A stretch of DNA of 25,827 bases, taken from the NCBI GenBank assembly GCA_913031515.1, contig CAJWET010000002.1, positions 1 through 25,827 of the forward strand, read 5' to 3'. Both the position numbers and the translations under genes were made by a program. Each line of letters opens with the position of its first letter. Position 1 is the first letter of the stretch. The notes beneath the pieces are model-generated. The model saw only the letters and a program-made list of their open reading frames with translations, had not been told where the DNA came from and searched no databases. The stretch is from an uncultured Acidimicrobiaceae bacterium. GTDB lineage: Bacteria; Actinomycetota; Acidimicrobiia; Acidimicrobiales; UBA8592. Of this stretch, positions 8,151 through 15,799 are shown piece after piece.

Positions 8151-8921
8151 CGCACGCTTTTCCAAAGCCGCCTGCACTCCTTCGGCAAAGTCCGGATGGT
8201 CCATAGATTGCAACTCAGCAGCCAAACTGACTTCGAATAAGGAAGAAAACTGGGCCTTCAGCCAGTTATTCACCGAAATTTTTGTCCCTCGTATAGCCAC
8301 TTGAGGACCCTTAGAAAGATCAGCTGCTAGTGATAAAGCTTTGTTTAAAACTTCATCTTCAGGAACCATATGATTGATGAGGCCAAGTTGTTCAGCTCTT
8401 TCAGCTCCGATAGTCGATCCCAACATCATCATCTCTTTAGCTTTATTCGGGCCGATTAGCACAGTCCAGATAGCTAATCCCCCATCCCCGGGTACGAGAC
8501 CAATATTAATATGAGGATCTCCCCATTTGGCTTTTTCCGACGAGACCACGATGTCACAAAGCAGTCCAAGCGTTGCCCCCAATCCAATAGCATGTCCGTT
8601 GATCGCACCAATTAACGGTTTCTCAAAATCCAGTAAGTTGTAGATGATTCTTCTAGCTGAAGCAGGGGAAATACCCGAACCCCCAGTGGGATCAGCCTTT
8701 AACCGTTCTTCCATGTCTTTCAAGTCTCCGCCCGCACAGAAAGCCCTTCCAGCTCCAGTCAAAACAGCCGCTCGGACATCATCGTTTTCTCCCAGATCGC
8801 CCCATACCATCTCCATCTCACGATGAGAAGCAGGATGAAGGCCGTTGAGAACATCCGGTCTATTAATCGTAACTGTAGCCACTCCGTCCGAAATCACGAC
8901 ATCTAGAAATTCGAAGTCCAT
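8136..8921 (-). CDS. Enoyl-CoA hydratase/isomerase family protein lacking both catalytic Glu
   Basis: A crotonase-fold protein of 261 residues. The oxyanion-hole segments FCAGGDL (61-67) and NGHAIGLGATLGLLCDI (108-124) show CoA-thioester binding. At the positions of Glu144 and Glu164 of classical enoyl-CoA hydratase it has T117 and H137 (GDPHINIGLVPGDGG), so simple hydration by the standard mechanism is unlikely; D146 in the GDGG motif is a possible acid/base. The start was chosen at the ATG at 8921 because GGAGG lies 4 nt upstream. A TTG at 8972 and an ATG at 8939 are in frame but lack a ribosome site. It is divergent from the Rieske oxygenase gene across about 100 bp and convergent with the F420-type oxidoreductase gene. 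Confidence 0.88.
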   Translation of the reverse strand: MDFEFLDVVISDGVATVTINRPDVLNGLHPASHREMEMVWGDLGENDDVRAAVLTGAGRAFCAGGDLKDMEERLKADPTGGSGISPASARRIIYNLLDFEKPLIGAINGHAIGLGATLGLLCDIVVSSEKAKWGDPHINIGLVPGDGGLAIWTVLIGPNKAKEMMMLGSTIGAERAEQLGLINHMVPEDEVLNKALSLAADLSKGPQVAIRGTKISVNNWLKAQFSSLFEVSLAAELQSMDHPDFAEGVQAALEKRAPNWL

Positions 8922-8925
8922 AGAA

Positions 8926-8930
8926 CCTCC
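8926..8930 (-). promoter_or_regulatory. Ribosome binding site deciding the start at 8921
   Basis: GGAGG read on the minus strand, 4 nt before the ATG at 8921. It would lie inside the coding sequence if either upstream in-frame start were used, which argues for the shorter protein. Confidence 0.7.
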
Positions 8931-9011
8931 AAGTTCCATAAACGGTATCGGTGGATTATTCGACTCTGACAATTCTAGATTAAGATATCCTATTGATAAA
9001 CGAAATCTATG

Positions 9012-9019
9012 AGGAGGGG
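9012..9019 (+). promoter_or_regulatory. Ribosome binding site deciding the start at 9021
   Basis: The purine run AGGAGGGG directly precedes the ATG at 9021. The upstream in-frame ATG at 9009 has no ribosome site and would place this run inside its first codons. The spacing to 9021 is short, so the call is likely but not certain. Confidence 0.6.
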
Positions 9020-9020
9020 A

Positions 9021-10397
9021 ATGTCAAAGAATTTGGGTGACACAGTCCCTCTGAAACGAAGCCCCGGGCCATCCTGGCAAGACGTATTAGACCAAGACTC
9101 TCGTCCGGTCCCTGAATTTTTAAGAGCAGAATCCCCCTACTTAAACGGATTTGCTGATATTCCCAAAGATCGATACCTCAGCCGAGAATGGCATGAGAAA
9201 GAAAAAACATGCTTGTGGAGTCGTGTATGGCAGTACGCCTGTCGAGAAGAACATATACCCAAGGTAGGTAGTTACATTGTTTATGAAATAGCGGACCAAT
9301 CGTATCTCGTTACCAGAGTTTCTGAAGGCGAAATCAAGGCTTATCCGAACGTCTGCCTCCACCGGGGGCGCTTACTTAAAACCTATGATGGTCGCTGTTC
9401 TGAATTTCGATGTCCATACCACGGATTCGCATGGCACCTCGATGGAGAATTGAAGAATATTCCCGCTGAATGGGATTTCCCACATCTTGAAACACGGGCA
9501 GAGGAGATGACCTTGCCTGAAGTAAAGGTAGGGACTTGGGAAGGTTTTGTTTTCATCAATCCAGACCCTAATGCAGAAAGTTTGCAGGAGTTCTTGGGAG
9601 AAGAGATACAACGTCACTTTGAACGATGGAACTTAGCGGACAGATACGTGCAGGCGCATGTATCAAAAATAATAAATTGCAATTGGAAAATAGCCAACGA
9701 AGCCTTCAGCGAAGGATTTCATGTAAACGCAACCCACCCGCAAGGAATGACCTACACCGGAGACCCGCAGAGCCAAGTCGATATCTGGGGCAATACCGCA
9801 AGAAATATCAGTCCCAAAGGCATACCCTGCCCCCTTCTACCATTCAAACCGACAGAAGAACAAATGCTCCGTGACGCCCTAGACGTTCGAGAAGGTGAAC
9901 CATTGCCAATCCCCTTTGAAGAAGGAGAAACAATGCGGACGGCTCTTTCCAGAGCAGGAAGGGAACGGTTCCGCGAATCATTCGGTGAGCGCGTGGACGA
10001 TTTAACTGATGCCGAATTTTTAGAGGCATGGGTATACACGGTTTTCCCGAATTTCATGCCATGGGGGGCGTTTAACCGAATTTTTTACCGCTTCCGCCCC
10101 AACGGAGATGACCATGAAAGTTGCATATATGAAATCTTCTTCCTTGCCCCATTCTCTGGAGAACGACCTCCACCAGCAGAAGAAACGAAACTTGGACCCA
10201 ATGATCCATGGACAGATGCGGAGGAACTTGAAAAGCTAGCCATGGTCGCAGAGCAGGACACCTTCAATATGCAACGAGTGCATCAAGGGCTTAAAGTACT
10301 GCGGAGAGAAGGTGTTTTATTGTCTCGATATCAAGAGGCAATCATACGATGGAGGCAGGATCTGATCCAAGAATATGTTGCACAGGGGCCTTTGTAA
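9021..10397 (+). CDS. Rieske non-heme iron oxygenase, alpha subunit
   Basis: A 458-residue Rieske-type ring-hydroxylating oxygenase alpha subunit, which would oxidise an organic substrate with O2 and electrons from a reductase. The N-terminal Rieske domain holds the [2Fe-2S] ligands C112, H114, C131 and H134 (CLHRG and CPYHGF). The catalytic domain has the mononuclear iron ligands H234 and H239 (GFHVNATH) and, near the C-terminus, D413 in EQDTFNMQRVHQG. The acidic residue that passes electrons between the two centres, Asp205 in naphthalene dioxygenase, is here E231, as in some other Rieske subfamilies. No beta subunit, ferredoxin or reductase gene is nearby, so it may be an alpha-only homomultimer using a remote reductase. 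Its stop overlaps the next start by one base (TAATG). Substrate cannot be predicted. Confidence 0.92.
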   Translation: MSKNLGDTVPLKRSPGPSWQDVLDQDSRPVPEFLRAESPYLNGFADIPKDRYLSREWHEKEKTCLWSRVWQYACREEHIPKVGSYIVYEIADQSYLVTRVSEGEIKAYPNVCLHRGRLLKTYDGRCSEFRCPYHGFAWHLDGELKNIPAEWDFPHLETRAEEMTLPEVKVGTWEGFVFINPDPNAESLQEFLGEEIQRHFERWNLADRYVQAHVSKIINCNWKIANEAFSEGFHVNATHPQGMTYTGDPQSQVDIWGNTARNISPKGIPCPLLPFKPTEEQMLRDALDVREGEPLPIPFEEGETMRTALSRAGRERFRESFGERVDDLTDAEFLEAWVYTVFPNFMPWGAFNRIFYRFRPNGDDHESCIYEIFFLAPFSGERPPPAEETKLGPNDPWTDAEELEKLAMVAEQDTFNMQRVHQGLKVLRREGVLLSRYQEAIIRWRQDLIQEYVAQGPL

Positions 10398-10609
10398 TGG
10401 GAGAGAATGGCGGTCTCCGACATGGTTTTTCCAACGCTTTATATCAGCGAGTTGCAGAAAATCAGGTAAAAGTAACTACAGAGAATGGGGAAACAGGGAT
10501 CTTCGACGGAGAAGGCCGCTGGATTGAAGGCGAAGTGTATGAAGCAGATCCTGAGCTCTGTATTTGGCTTGCTTCAAAGAGAATAGAATCAAGCCATCGG
10601 TTAAGTTAA
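10397..10609 (+). CDS. Unrecognised 70-residue protein coupled to the Rieske oxygenase
   Basis: I do not recognise this protein. The ATG shares a base with the TAA of the oxygenase (TAATG), an arrangement that couples translation and argues that it is real and acts with the oxygenase. An in-frame ATG at 10349, inside the oxygenase gene, would also open this frame but is less likely. The sequence reads as a small soluble beta-rich domain: VKVTTENGETGIFDGEGRW and IEGEVYEADPELCIWLASKR. It has one cysteine, so it is not an iron-sulfur ferredoxin, and it is too short for a Rieske beta subunit. No signal peptide or membrane segment. Possible roles are an assembly or stability partner of the oxygenase, but this is a guess. 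Confidence 0.65.
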   Translation: MGENGGLRHGFSNALYQRVAENQVKVTTENGETGIFDGEGRWIEGEVYEADPELCIWLASKRIESSHRLS

Positions 10610-10665
10610 AATAAAGACTTCAGAAATTGGACGGGAACAAGAGATAGGTAGAAAGGGACGGTGTT

Positions 10666-12828
10666 ATGAGAACTGAGACTAAAAGATCGTTCTGTCGCAT
10701 CTGCCATGCTGCATGCCCAATTGACGTTGAATTCATTGACGGCAAAGCAACAAAGATATATGGCGTGGAAGAAGATCCCCTCTTTGAAGGGTATACCTGT
10801 GTCAAAGGCCGCCAGTTACCCGAGCAGATCCACAGTCCAAGCCGAATTCGTTACCCTCTCAAAAAAATGCCTGATGGCCACTATGAGGAGATTTCTTCAG
10901 CCCAAGCGTTAGATGAGATTGCCGAACGGCTACGAGAGATCATACGCGAGCATGGAGCAAATTCAATTGCGACATATACAGGAACAGGCGGTTACCAAAA
11001 TGCCCCATCTGATCCAGTAGCACGGGCTTTCCACAAAGCCATTGGTTCAATCAGCTATTACACATCAATAACAATAGATCAGCCAATGAAAAGGACTGCA
11101 ACCGTGCGGGCTGGCGTATGGGAAGCGGGCCCACAAAATTTCTCTGAAATAGACGTGCTGCTCGCTGTTGGGTACAACCCAATGGTTTCCAGTTTTGCTC
11201 CATTCGGTGGCCTTCAAGGAACAAATCCTTTCACCACCTTACGACGGCGTAAAGAAGAAGGCCTTAAAGTCATTGTAGTTGACCCAAGACGTACTGAATT
11301 AGCTACCCAAGCCGATATCCATCTCCAAATCCGACCCGGTGAGGACCCGACACTGCTGGCAGCCTTCCTGAATGTCATACTAAGTCAAGGCCTCCATGAC
11401 CACGAGTTCTGTGAGAAGTGGGTTGCACCAAATCATCTTGAATCACTTGCTGACGCTGTTCGCTGGTTCACTCCAGAGTACGCGGCGCAGCGATGTGGGG
11501 TTTCCCAGAGTGACATCATCGAAGCGGCGACTATGTTTGCTCATGGACCCACTGGAACGGCTGGAACTGGAACAGGTCCATCGATGTCACCGTACCCAAG
11601 CTTGATGGAACATCTCATTATTACCCTCAACGTTGTCTGCGGGAGGTGGCTACGAGCTGGAGAGATTGCAGAATCTCGAAGCCTTCTCCAACCCGATACG
11701 CCCAAACGAGCACAGGTCCTAGGTCCTTTCGATCCTCTCTCGGGCCCTAAAAGTCGTTTTCGCGGCTTGCGTGGCTATGGGGGGGAGATGCCTTGCACAA
11801 CTTTGGCACAAGAAATAATAGAACCAGGGGAAGGTCAGATTCGGGCTCTTTTCTCAAACGGCGGCAATCCAGTTGCCGCATGGCCAGATCAAGCCCGAAG
11901 CCTTCAAGCAATGGAGACATTGGATCTCCTTGTCGCGATCGATCACCGAATGACACAAACCGCCCAGTTTGCTGATTATATACTCCCACCGCGGTTGAGC
12001 CTGGAACGGTCAGACGTGCCGCCGTTCATGGATCGGTGGTTTCGCTCTCCCTACGCTTGCTACACCCCTGCAATCATTGAGAACCCTGAAGGGGATTTAC
12101 TTAACGACTGGGAAGTCTATTGGGAGATAGCTGAGCGTCTCGGCATCGAGATTGAATTACCTGGAGGAAAAATCCCGCACGGTGAACGCCCGTCAGACGA
12201 TGATGTTCTAGAGCTTGTCTATGCTGAATCTCTCGTCCCGTTTGACGAAATCCGATCAAACAATGGTCAAGTTATGGAACATTTACGACAAGAAATAAAT
12301 CCAGCAGACCCTGATGCAGGGGGTCAATTCCACATTGCATTAGATGACCATATGCAAGAACTGCAAGAAATCTCCCAGCAACTAACATCTGCTGAACGAA
12401 TAACCGGCTTTGACCCGAACGTCCATACCTTCCGACTTATCAGCCGAAGACTGAAAACCCATCTCAATTCATTAGGAGGAGAACTGTCCGCCTTGAATAA
12501 GAAAAACCCTACGAATTATGCGTTCATGAATCCAGACGACATGGAAGAACTCTCTATCAAAAACGAAGATCTGATCTCGATCTCTTCTCCTCGAGCATCA
12601 CTAATAGGCGTTGTCAAAGGAGCCCCTGACATTCGCCGAGGTGTGATTTCCATGGCCCATTCATGGGGAGCTGCGAGTGCAACTGATGAGAAAGTCCGAG
12701 ATATTGGAGCACCAACAAATAGGTTGATAGATGTCGAAAATGGTTTCGACCCGATAACTGGTCAGGCAATACAAAGCGCTATACCAGTCTCCGTAGAGCC
12801 ACTTCATGAAGATGCGCTTCTCGGATAG
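10666..12828 (+). CDS. Molybdopterin oxidoreductase, DMSO reductase superfamily
   Basis: A 720-residue molybdenum (or tungsten) bis-pterin oxidoreductase. The N-terminal [4Fe-4S] motif is complete: C10, C13, C17 and C45 (CRICHAAC and YTCVKG). The central domains show VDPRRTELATQADIHLQIRPGED and SNGGNPVAAWPD, typical of pterin binding, and the C-terminal part NYAFMNPDDMEELSIKNEDLI matches the molydopterin-dinucleotide-binding domain. Near residue 138, where relatives place the metal-binding Cys, Sec or Ser, the sequence is SITIDQP; an aspartate ligand is possible, but I cannot confirm the alignment. No twin-arginine signal is present, so it should be cytoplasmic. No electron-transfer subunit follows. 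It lies 56 bp after the small protein on the same strand, likely in the Rieske operon, with an AGGGA ribosome site upstream. Substrate unknown. Confidence 0.88.
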   Translation: MRTETKRSFCRICHAACPIDVEFIDGKATKIYGVEEDPLFEGYTCVKGRQLPEQIHSPSRIRYPLKKMPDGHYEEISSAQALDEIAERLREIIREHGANSIATYTGTGGYQNAPSDPVARAFHKAIGSISYYTSITIDQPMKRTATVRAGVWEAGPQNFSEIDVLLAVGYNPMVSSFAPFGGLQGTNPFTTLRRRKEEGLKVIVVDPRRTELATQADIHLQIRPGEDPTLLAAFLNVILSQGLHDHEFCEKWVAPNHLESLADAVRWFTPEYAAQRCGVSQSDIIEAATMFAHGPTGTAGTGTGPSMSPYPSLMEHLIITLNVVCGRWLRAGEIAESRSLLQPDTPKRAQVLGPFDPLSGPKSRFRGLRGYGGEMPCTTLAQEIIEPGEGQIRALFSNGGNPVAAWPDQARSLQAMETLDLLVAIDHRMTQTAQFADYILPPRLSLERSDVPPFMDRWFRSPYACYTPAIIENPEGDLLNDWEVYWEIAERLGIEIELPGGKIPHGERPSDDDVLELVYAESLVPFDEIRSNNGQVMEHLRQEINPADPDAGGQFHIALDDHMQELQEISQQLTSAERITGFDPNVHTFRLISRRLKTHLNSLGGELSALNKKNPTNYAFMNPDDMEELSIKNEDLISISSPRASLIGVVKGAPDIRRGVISMAHSWGAASATDEKVRDIGAPTNRLIDVENGFDPITGQAIQSAIPVSVEPLHEDALLG

Positions 12829-12846
12829 AAAAAGCGACGTGAGCGG

Positions 12847-13785
12847 CTAATTGATTTGGAGGCGAGCAATGGTCTCCGTGAACTCTGAAACAGTTTCAGA
12901 AATGATCTCCTGAACCGTTCGTATCTTCCTGATTCGGCCTGCAACCTGCCCGCTTAGGGCAATAGCAGCTTCCATATCCCCACCAAAGTACAAGGCGTCG
13001 GGATTACCGAATTCCCCAAAAACATTGTCTTCAGAGTCCATCAACCGTTCGGAACGGGTTGTACGGAGAGCACGAAGAGCGGGGGAGTGTTTCTGATTAA
13101 GGAAAAGAGTGTCGGTTTCGTCAGCATCAAGAATCGCTTGTTTCCAGTTCATATGCACTGGAGATTCATGTGACGAGACCATCTGGGTACCCATCTGTAC
13201 CCCCTCGGCACCCAAGGCGAAAGCAGCAGCCATTGTCATGCCATCGTTGATACCCCCCGCGGCAATAATGGGCACCGAAACATGTTCACGGACAAGGGGA
13301 AGGAGAACCATCGTTGAGACTGGGGTAGGGCTCTTAAATCCGCCACCTTCTCCACCTTCAACAACGAGACCGTCCACGCCGGCATCAACCGCTTTCTTCG
13401 CAGCTACCAAGGTGGGGACAACGTGGTATACCGTCAAACCTGCATCCTTTAGGACACCGGTATATTTTGTTGGAGAACCGGCGGAAGTAGTTACAAATTT
13501 TACTCCTTGATCTATGACGAACTCAGCAATAGTAGGATCGCGTACGAATGCCTGTGCAATATTGACACCAAAGGGGAGGTCAAGTTCGGTCATGATCTGC
13601 ATCTCTTCCTTAACGGCATCGAGTTCACCTGAAGAAGTTTCAATGATGCCGCAGGCCCCCGATGCCGATACGGCACTCGCTAACTGTGATCTAGCGATCC
13701 AGCCCATAGGGGCCTGAACGATCGGTATAGGAACTCCGAGATCACGGGTTACTCGATTTTCGAAGAGGGGGTGCGGGTATTCCAC
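12847..13785 (-). CDS. Nitronate monooxygenase-like FMN protein
   Basis: A 312-residue TIM-barrel flavoprotein of the 2-nitropropane dioxygenase/nitronate monooxygenase family, which also contains FabK-type enoyl-ACP reductases. FMN-site motifs are visible: QAPMGWIA (24-31), PIIAAGGI (172-179) and GAEGVQMGT (192-200). The family signature EGGEGGGFKSP (143-153) has Phe at residue 150, where proven nitronate monooxygenases carry the catalytic His, so activity on nitronates is uncertain. The start is a GTG at 13785 with AAGGAA 9 nt upstream. It converges with the molybdopterin oxidoreductase (18 bp apart) and is divergent from the DNA methyltransferase gene. Confidence 0.88.
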   Translation of the reverse strand: MEYPHPLFENRVTRDLGVPIPIVQAPMGWIARSQLASAVSASGACGIIETSSGELDAVKEEMQIMTELDLPFGVNIAQAFVRDPTIAEFVIDQGVKFVTTSAGSPTKYTGVLKDAGLTVYHVVPTLVAAKKAVDAGVDGLVVEGGEGGGFKSPTPVSTMVLLPLVREHVSVPIIAAGGINDGMTMAAAFALGAEGVQMGTQMVSSHESPVHMNWKQAILDADETDTLFLNQKHSPALRALRTTRSERLMDSEDNVFGEFGNPDALYFGGDMEAAIALSGQVAGRIRKIRTVQEIISETVSEFTETIARLQIN

Positions 13786-13931
13786 TTCAAATGCTTCCTT
13801 TCGTTAAAGTACGTTTCGTCCACAATTGCATGTTCAAGAGGCGACTGCATACCCAGATTGCAGAATTAAGATTTCTGTGATCACTGCTGGTATTTCAGAC
13901 TATAAATAAGGTATCTAATTTTGGAACGTTT

Positions 13932-14429
13932 ATGCTCTACTCAGCTCAGTTTGATAGCCCAATTGGCCCTCTCGAAGTACGCGCTTCGGGAAAGGGACTT
14001 CAGCGGGTGTTACTTCCTGGGAGGAAATGTCACTACGAAGGAGAATTCGTCAACTGTAATGATGACCATCCACTGCTCTCTCAAACAATCGAAGAGCTTC
14101 GACAGTATTTCAATGGGAAGCGGGAACAATTTGACATCTCCCTTGATCTGAAGGGGACAGAGTTTCAGGTAAAAGTTTGGGAATCGCTAGCGATGATCGA
14201 ATATGGGAGTACGAATACTTATGGCGGCCAAGCAAAAAGAATAGGACGACCTACGGCAGCGAGGGCGGTCGGGGCTGCGAATGCTGCGAACCCAATACCA
14301 ATCATCCTCCCGTGCCATCGGGTTATTGGAGCGAATGGGGGGTTGACTGGATATGGGGGAGGGTCATCGCTGCTACACATTAAGCAATACTTGCTGGAAC
14401 TTGAAGAAGCGGACTTTAAACGCATATAG
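13932..14429 (+). CDS. ogt: Methylated-DNA--protein-cysteine S-methyltransferase
   Basis: A 165-residue suicidal DNA repair protein that moves the alkyl group from O6-alkylguanine onto its own cysteine. The acceptor C128 lies in the invariant PCHRVIGANG motif; the helix-turn-helix region before it (IEYGSTNTYGGQAKRIG and AARAVGAANAANP) matches the family, as does the closing GGGSSLLHIKQYLLELE. Length equals the stand-alone Ogt type without an Ada regulatory domain. The ATG at 13932 has only GGA upstream. The 146-bp region before it is shared with the divergent nitronate monooxygenase-like gene and contains AT-rich TATAAAT-like stretches near 13901, but no clear -35. Confidence 0.93.
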   Translation: MLYSAQFDSPIGPLEVRASGKGLQRVLLPGRKCHYEGEFVNCNDDHPLLSQTIEELRQYFNGKREQFDISLDLKGTEFQVKVWESLAMIEYGSTNTYGGQAKRIGRPTAARAVGAANAANPIPIILPCHRVIGANGGLTGYGGGSSLLHIKQYLLELEEADFKRI

Positions 14430-14461
14430 GCCTATTCGTATCGCACACTCGTAAGATTCGA

Positions 14462-15706
14462 CTAAGGCCCCATTCCGTCTAACACGTTCAATGCCTTTGC
14501 TACTTCCTCAGCGGTGTTGTAATGGACAAGAGAGAGCCGGACTACACCATCTTCTGCGTCAAGGCCTATTGCCTCCACAAGTCTGTGGGCATAAAAATTC
14601 CCATGCCCACAAGAAACTCCAGCTTCGATCAGGGATGAATAAATCTCTCTACTTGGTTTTGAATGCGAATGGAATGCGATTGTTGGGGCTCTAACCGAGT
14701 GGCTTATCGAAGGGGATCCTATCAAGCGGAAGTCGGATCGCGAAGCAATATATTCCACCAGAGGTGCCATAATTCTTTGTTCATGGTCCCCGAAGAGTCC
14801 AAATACGCGTGAAATTCGTTCACGAATTGGGACAGAATTGGGGTCGTTAAAATGGTGTTCAAAAACAGCGTCGTAGTAGTCAATGATGCCAGCACATGCC
14901 GCGACTGCTGCATGGTCAGGGCCAGCAGGGGTCAGTCGGTACGTTGGTTTTTCAGCATTAAAGAAATGACCCTGATTTGCGGTCTGGTCAAGAACCCGCT
15001 GGGAAGTGTACATCAATCCGACATGTGGACCATAGGTCTTATATGCACTGTAGAGGTAAACGTCGCAGCCCAGTTCTTTAACGTCTATTGCAGCATGAGG
15101 TGCAAAGGAGACACCATCGGTAACAATGATTCCGCCAACCTCGTGAATCCGATCAGCAAGTTCTCTAATCGGATTGATGGTAGCTGCAAGATTAGAAGCA
15201 TGAGTGACGGCAAGGAGCCGAGTTTTTTTATTAATTAACTTTTCTACGTCAGCCATTTCAAGCAATCCCGTTGCCGGATCAACTTCCCATTCACGAACTC
15301 TTATTCCCGTGATTTCGAGACGCCGCCAAACACCTATATTGGCTTCATGATCCTGATTAGTCACGATAATTTCGTCACCAGTTTTCCATGCCGGCCGAAG
15401 GGCCTGAGCTAGAACATAGGTATTTTGAGAAGTTGATGGCCCAAAGTGCACCTCTTTCTTCTCCGCATTAAATGTTGCAGGGAGAAGTTCCAAAGCTCGA
15501 TCCATGGCTTCACCAGCTTTAACAGAAGGGCCAAAATCCCAATAGGGCTGTACTTTCGATCTAGTGAAGAAATCATTTAAAATAGATATAACATACGTGG
15601 ATACGTAGCTTCCCCCAGCATTCTCTAGGTGTGCCCATTGAGCAGATTCGTCTTCGGCAAAGACTGGGAATTGCCCCCGCACGAAATCTAGATCAAGAGA
15701 AACCAC
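14462..15706 (-). CDS. Cysteine desulfurase-like PLP aminotransferase (class V)
   Basis: A 414-residue class V aminotransferase-fold enzyme of the cysteine-desulfurase-like group (similar to the VC1184 type). PLP-site residues are visible: H120 in NQDHEAN, D197 in VTDGVSFAPH, and the Schiff-base lysine K223 in YSAYKTYGPHVG. In true desulfurases (SufS) an RxGHxC motif carries the sulfur-accepting cysteine; here the matching stretch is SCGHGNFYA, with Asn370 at the cysteine position and Cys366 four residues earlier. It may thus have another reaction, such as lyase or desulfurase-like chemistry on a different substrate. The start is a GTG at 15706 without a clear ribosome site. It is divergent from the formylglycine-generating enzyme gene across 93 bp. 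Confidence 0.88.
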   Translation of the reverse strand: MVSLDLDFVRGQFPVFAEDESAQWAHLENAGGSYVSTYVISILNDFFTRSKVQPYWDFGPSVKAGEAMDRALELLPATFNAEKKEVHFGPSTSQNTYVLAQALRPAWKTGDEIIVTNQDHEANIGVWRRLEITGIRVREWEVDPATGLLEMADVEKLINKKTRLLAVTHASNLAATINPIRELADRIHEVGGIIVTDGVSFAPHAAIDVKELGCDVYLYSAYKTYGPHVGLMYTSQRVLDQTANQGHFFNAEKPTYRLTPAGPDHAAVAACAGIIDYYDAVFEHHFNDPNSVPIRERISRVFGLFGDHEQRIMAPLVEYIASRSDFRLIGSPSISHSVRAPTIAFHSHSKPSREIYSSLIEAGVSCGHGNFYAHRLVEAIGLDAEDGVVRLSLVHYNTAEEVAKALNVLDGMGP

Positions 15707-15799
15707 AGTATGAATCTACCCGTTGCGTTCCCAGTTCAGTGGCTGGTCGTGGAAGTAAGAAAAGACGAGTAGTCTGCTCTGAACAGACTTGGAGAGGAT

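Noticed and set aside
13109..13510. A 133-residue plus-strand open frame inside the nitronate monooxygenase-like gene
   Set aside because: The opposite strand codes for a well-recognised flavoprotein; the frame lacks any recognisable domain or ribosome site.
13871..13920. Possible promoter with TATAAAT before the methyltransferase gene
   Set aside because: No matching -35 element at proper spacing.
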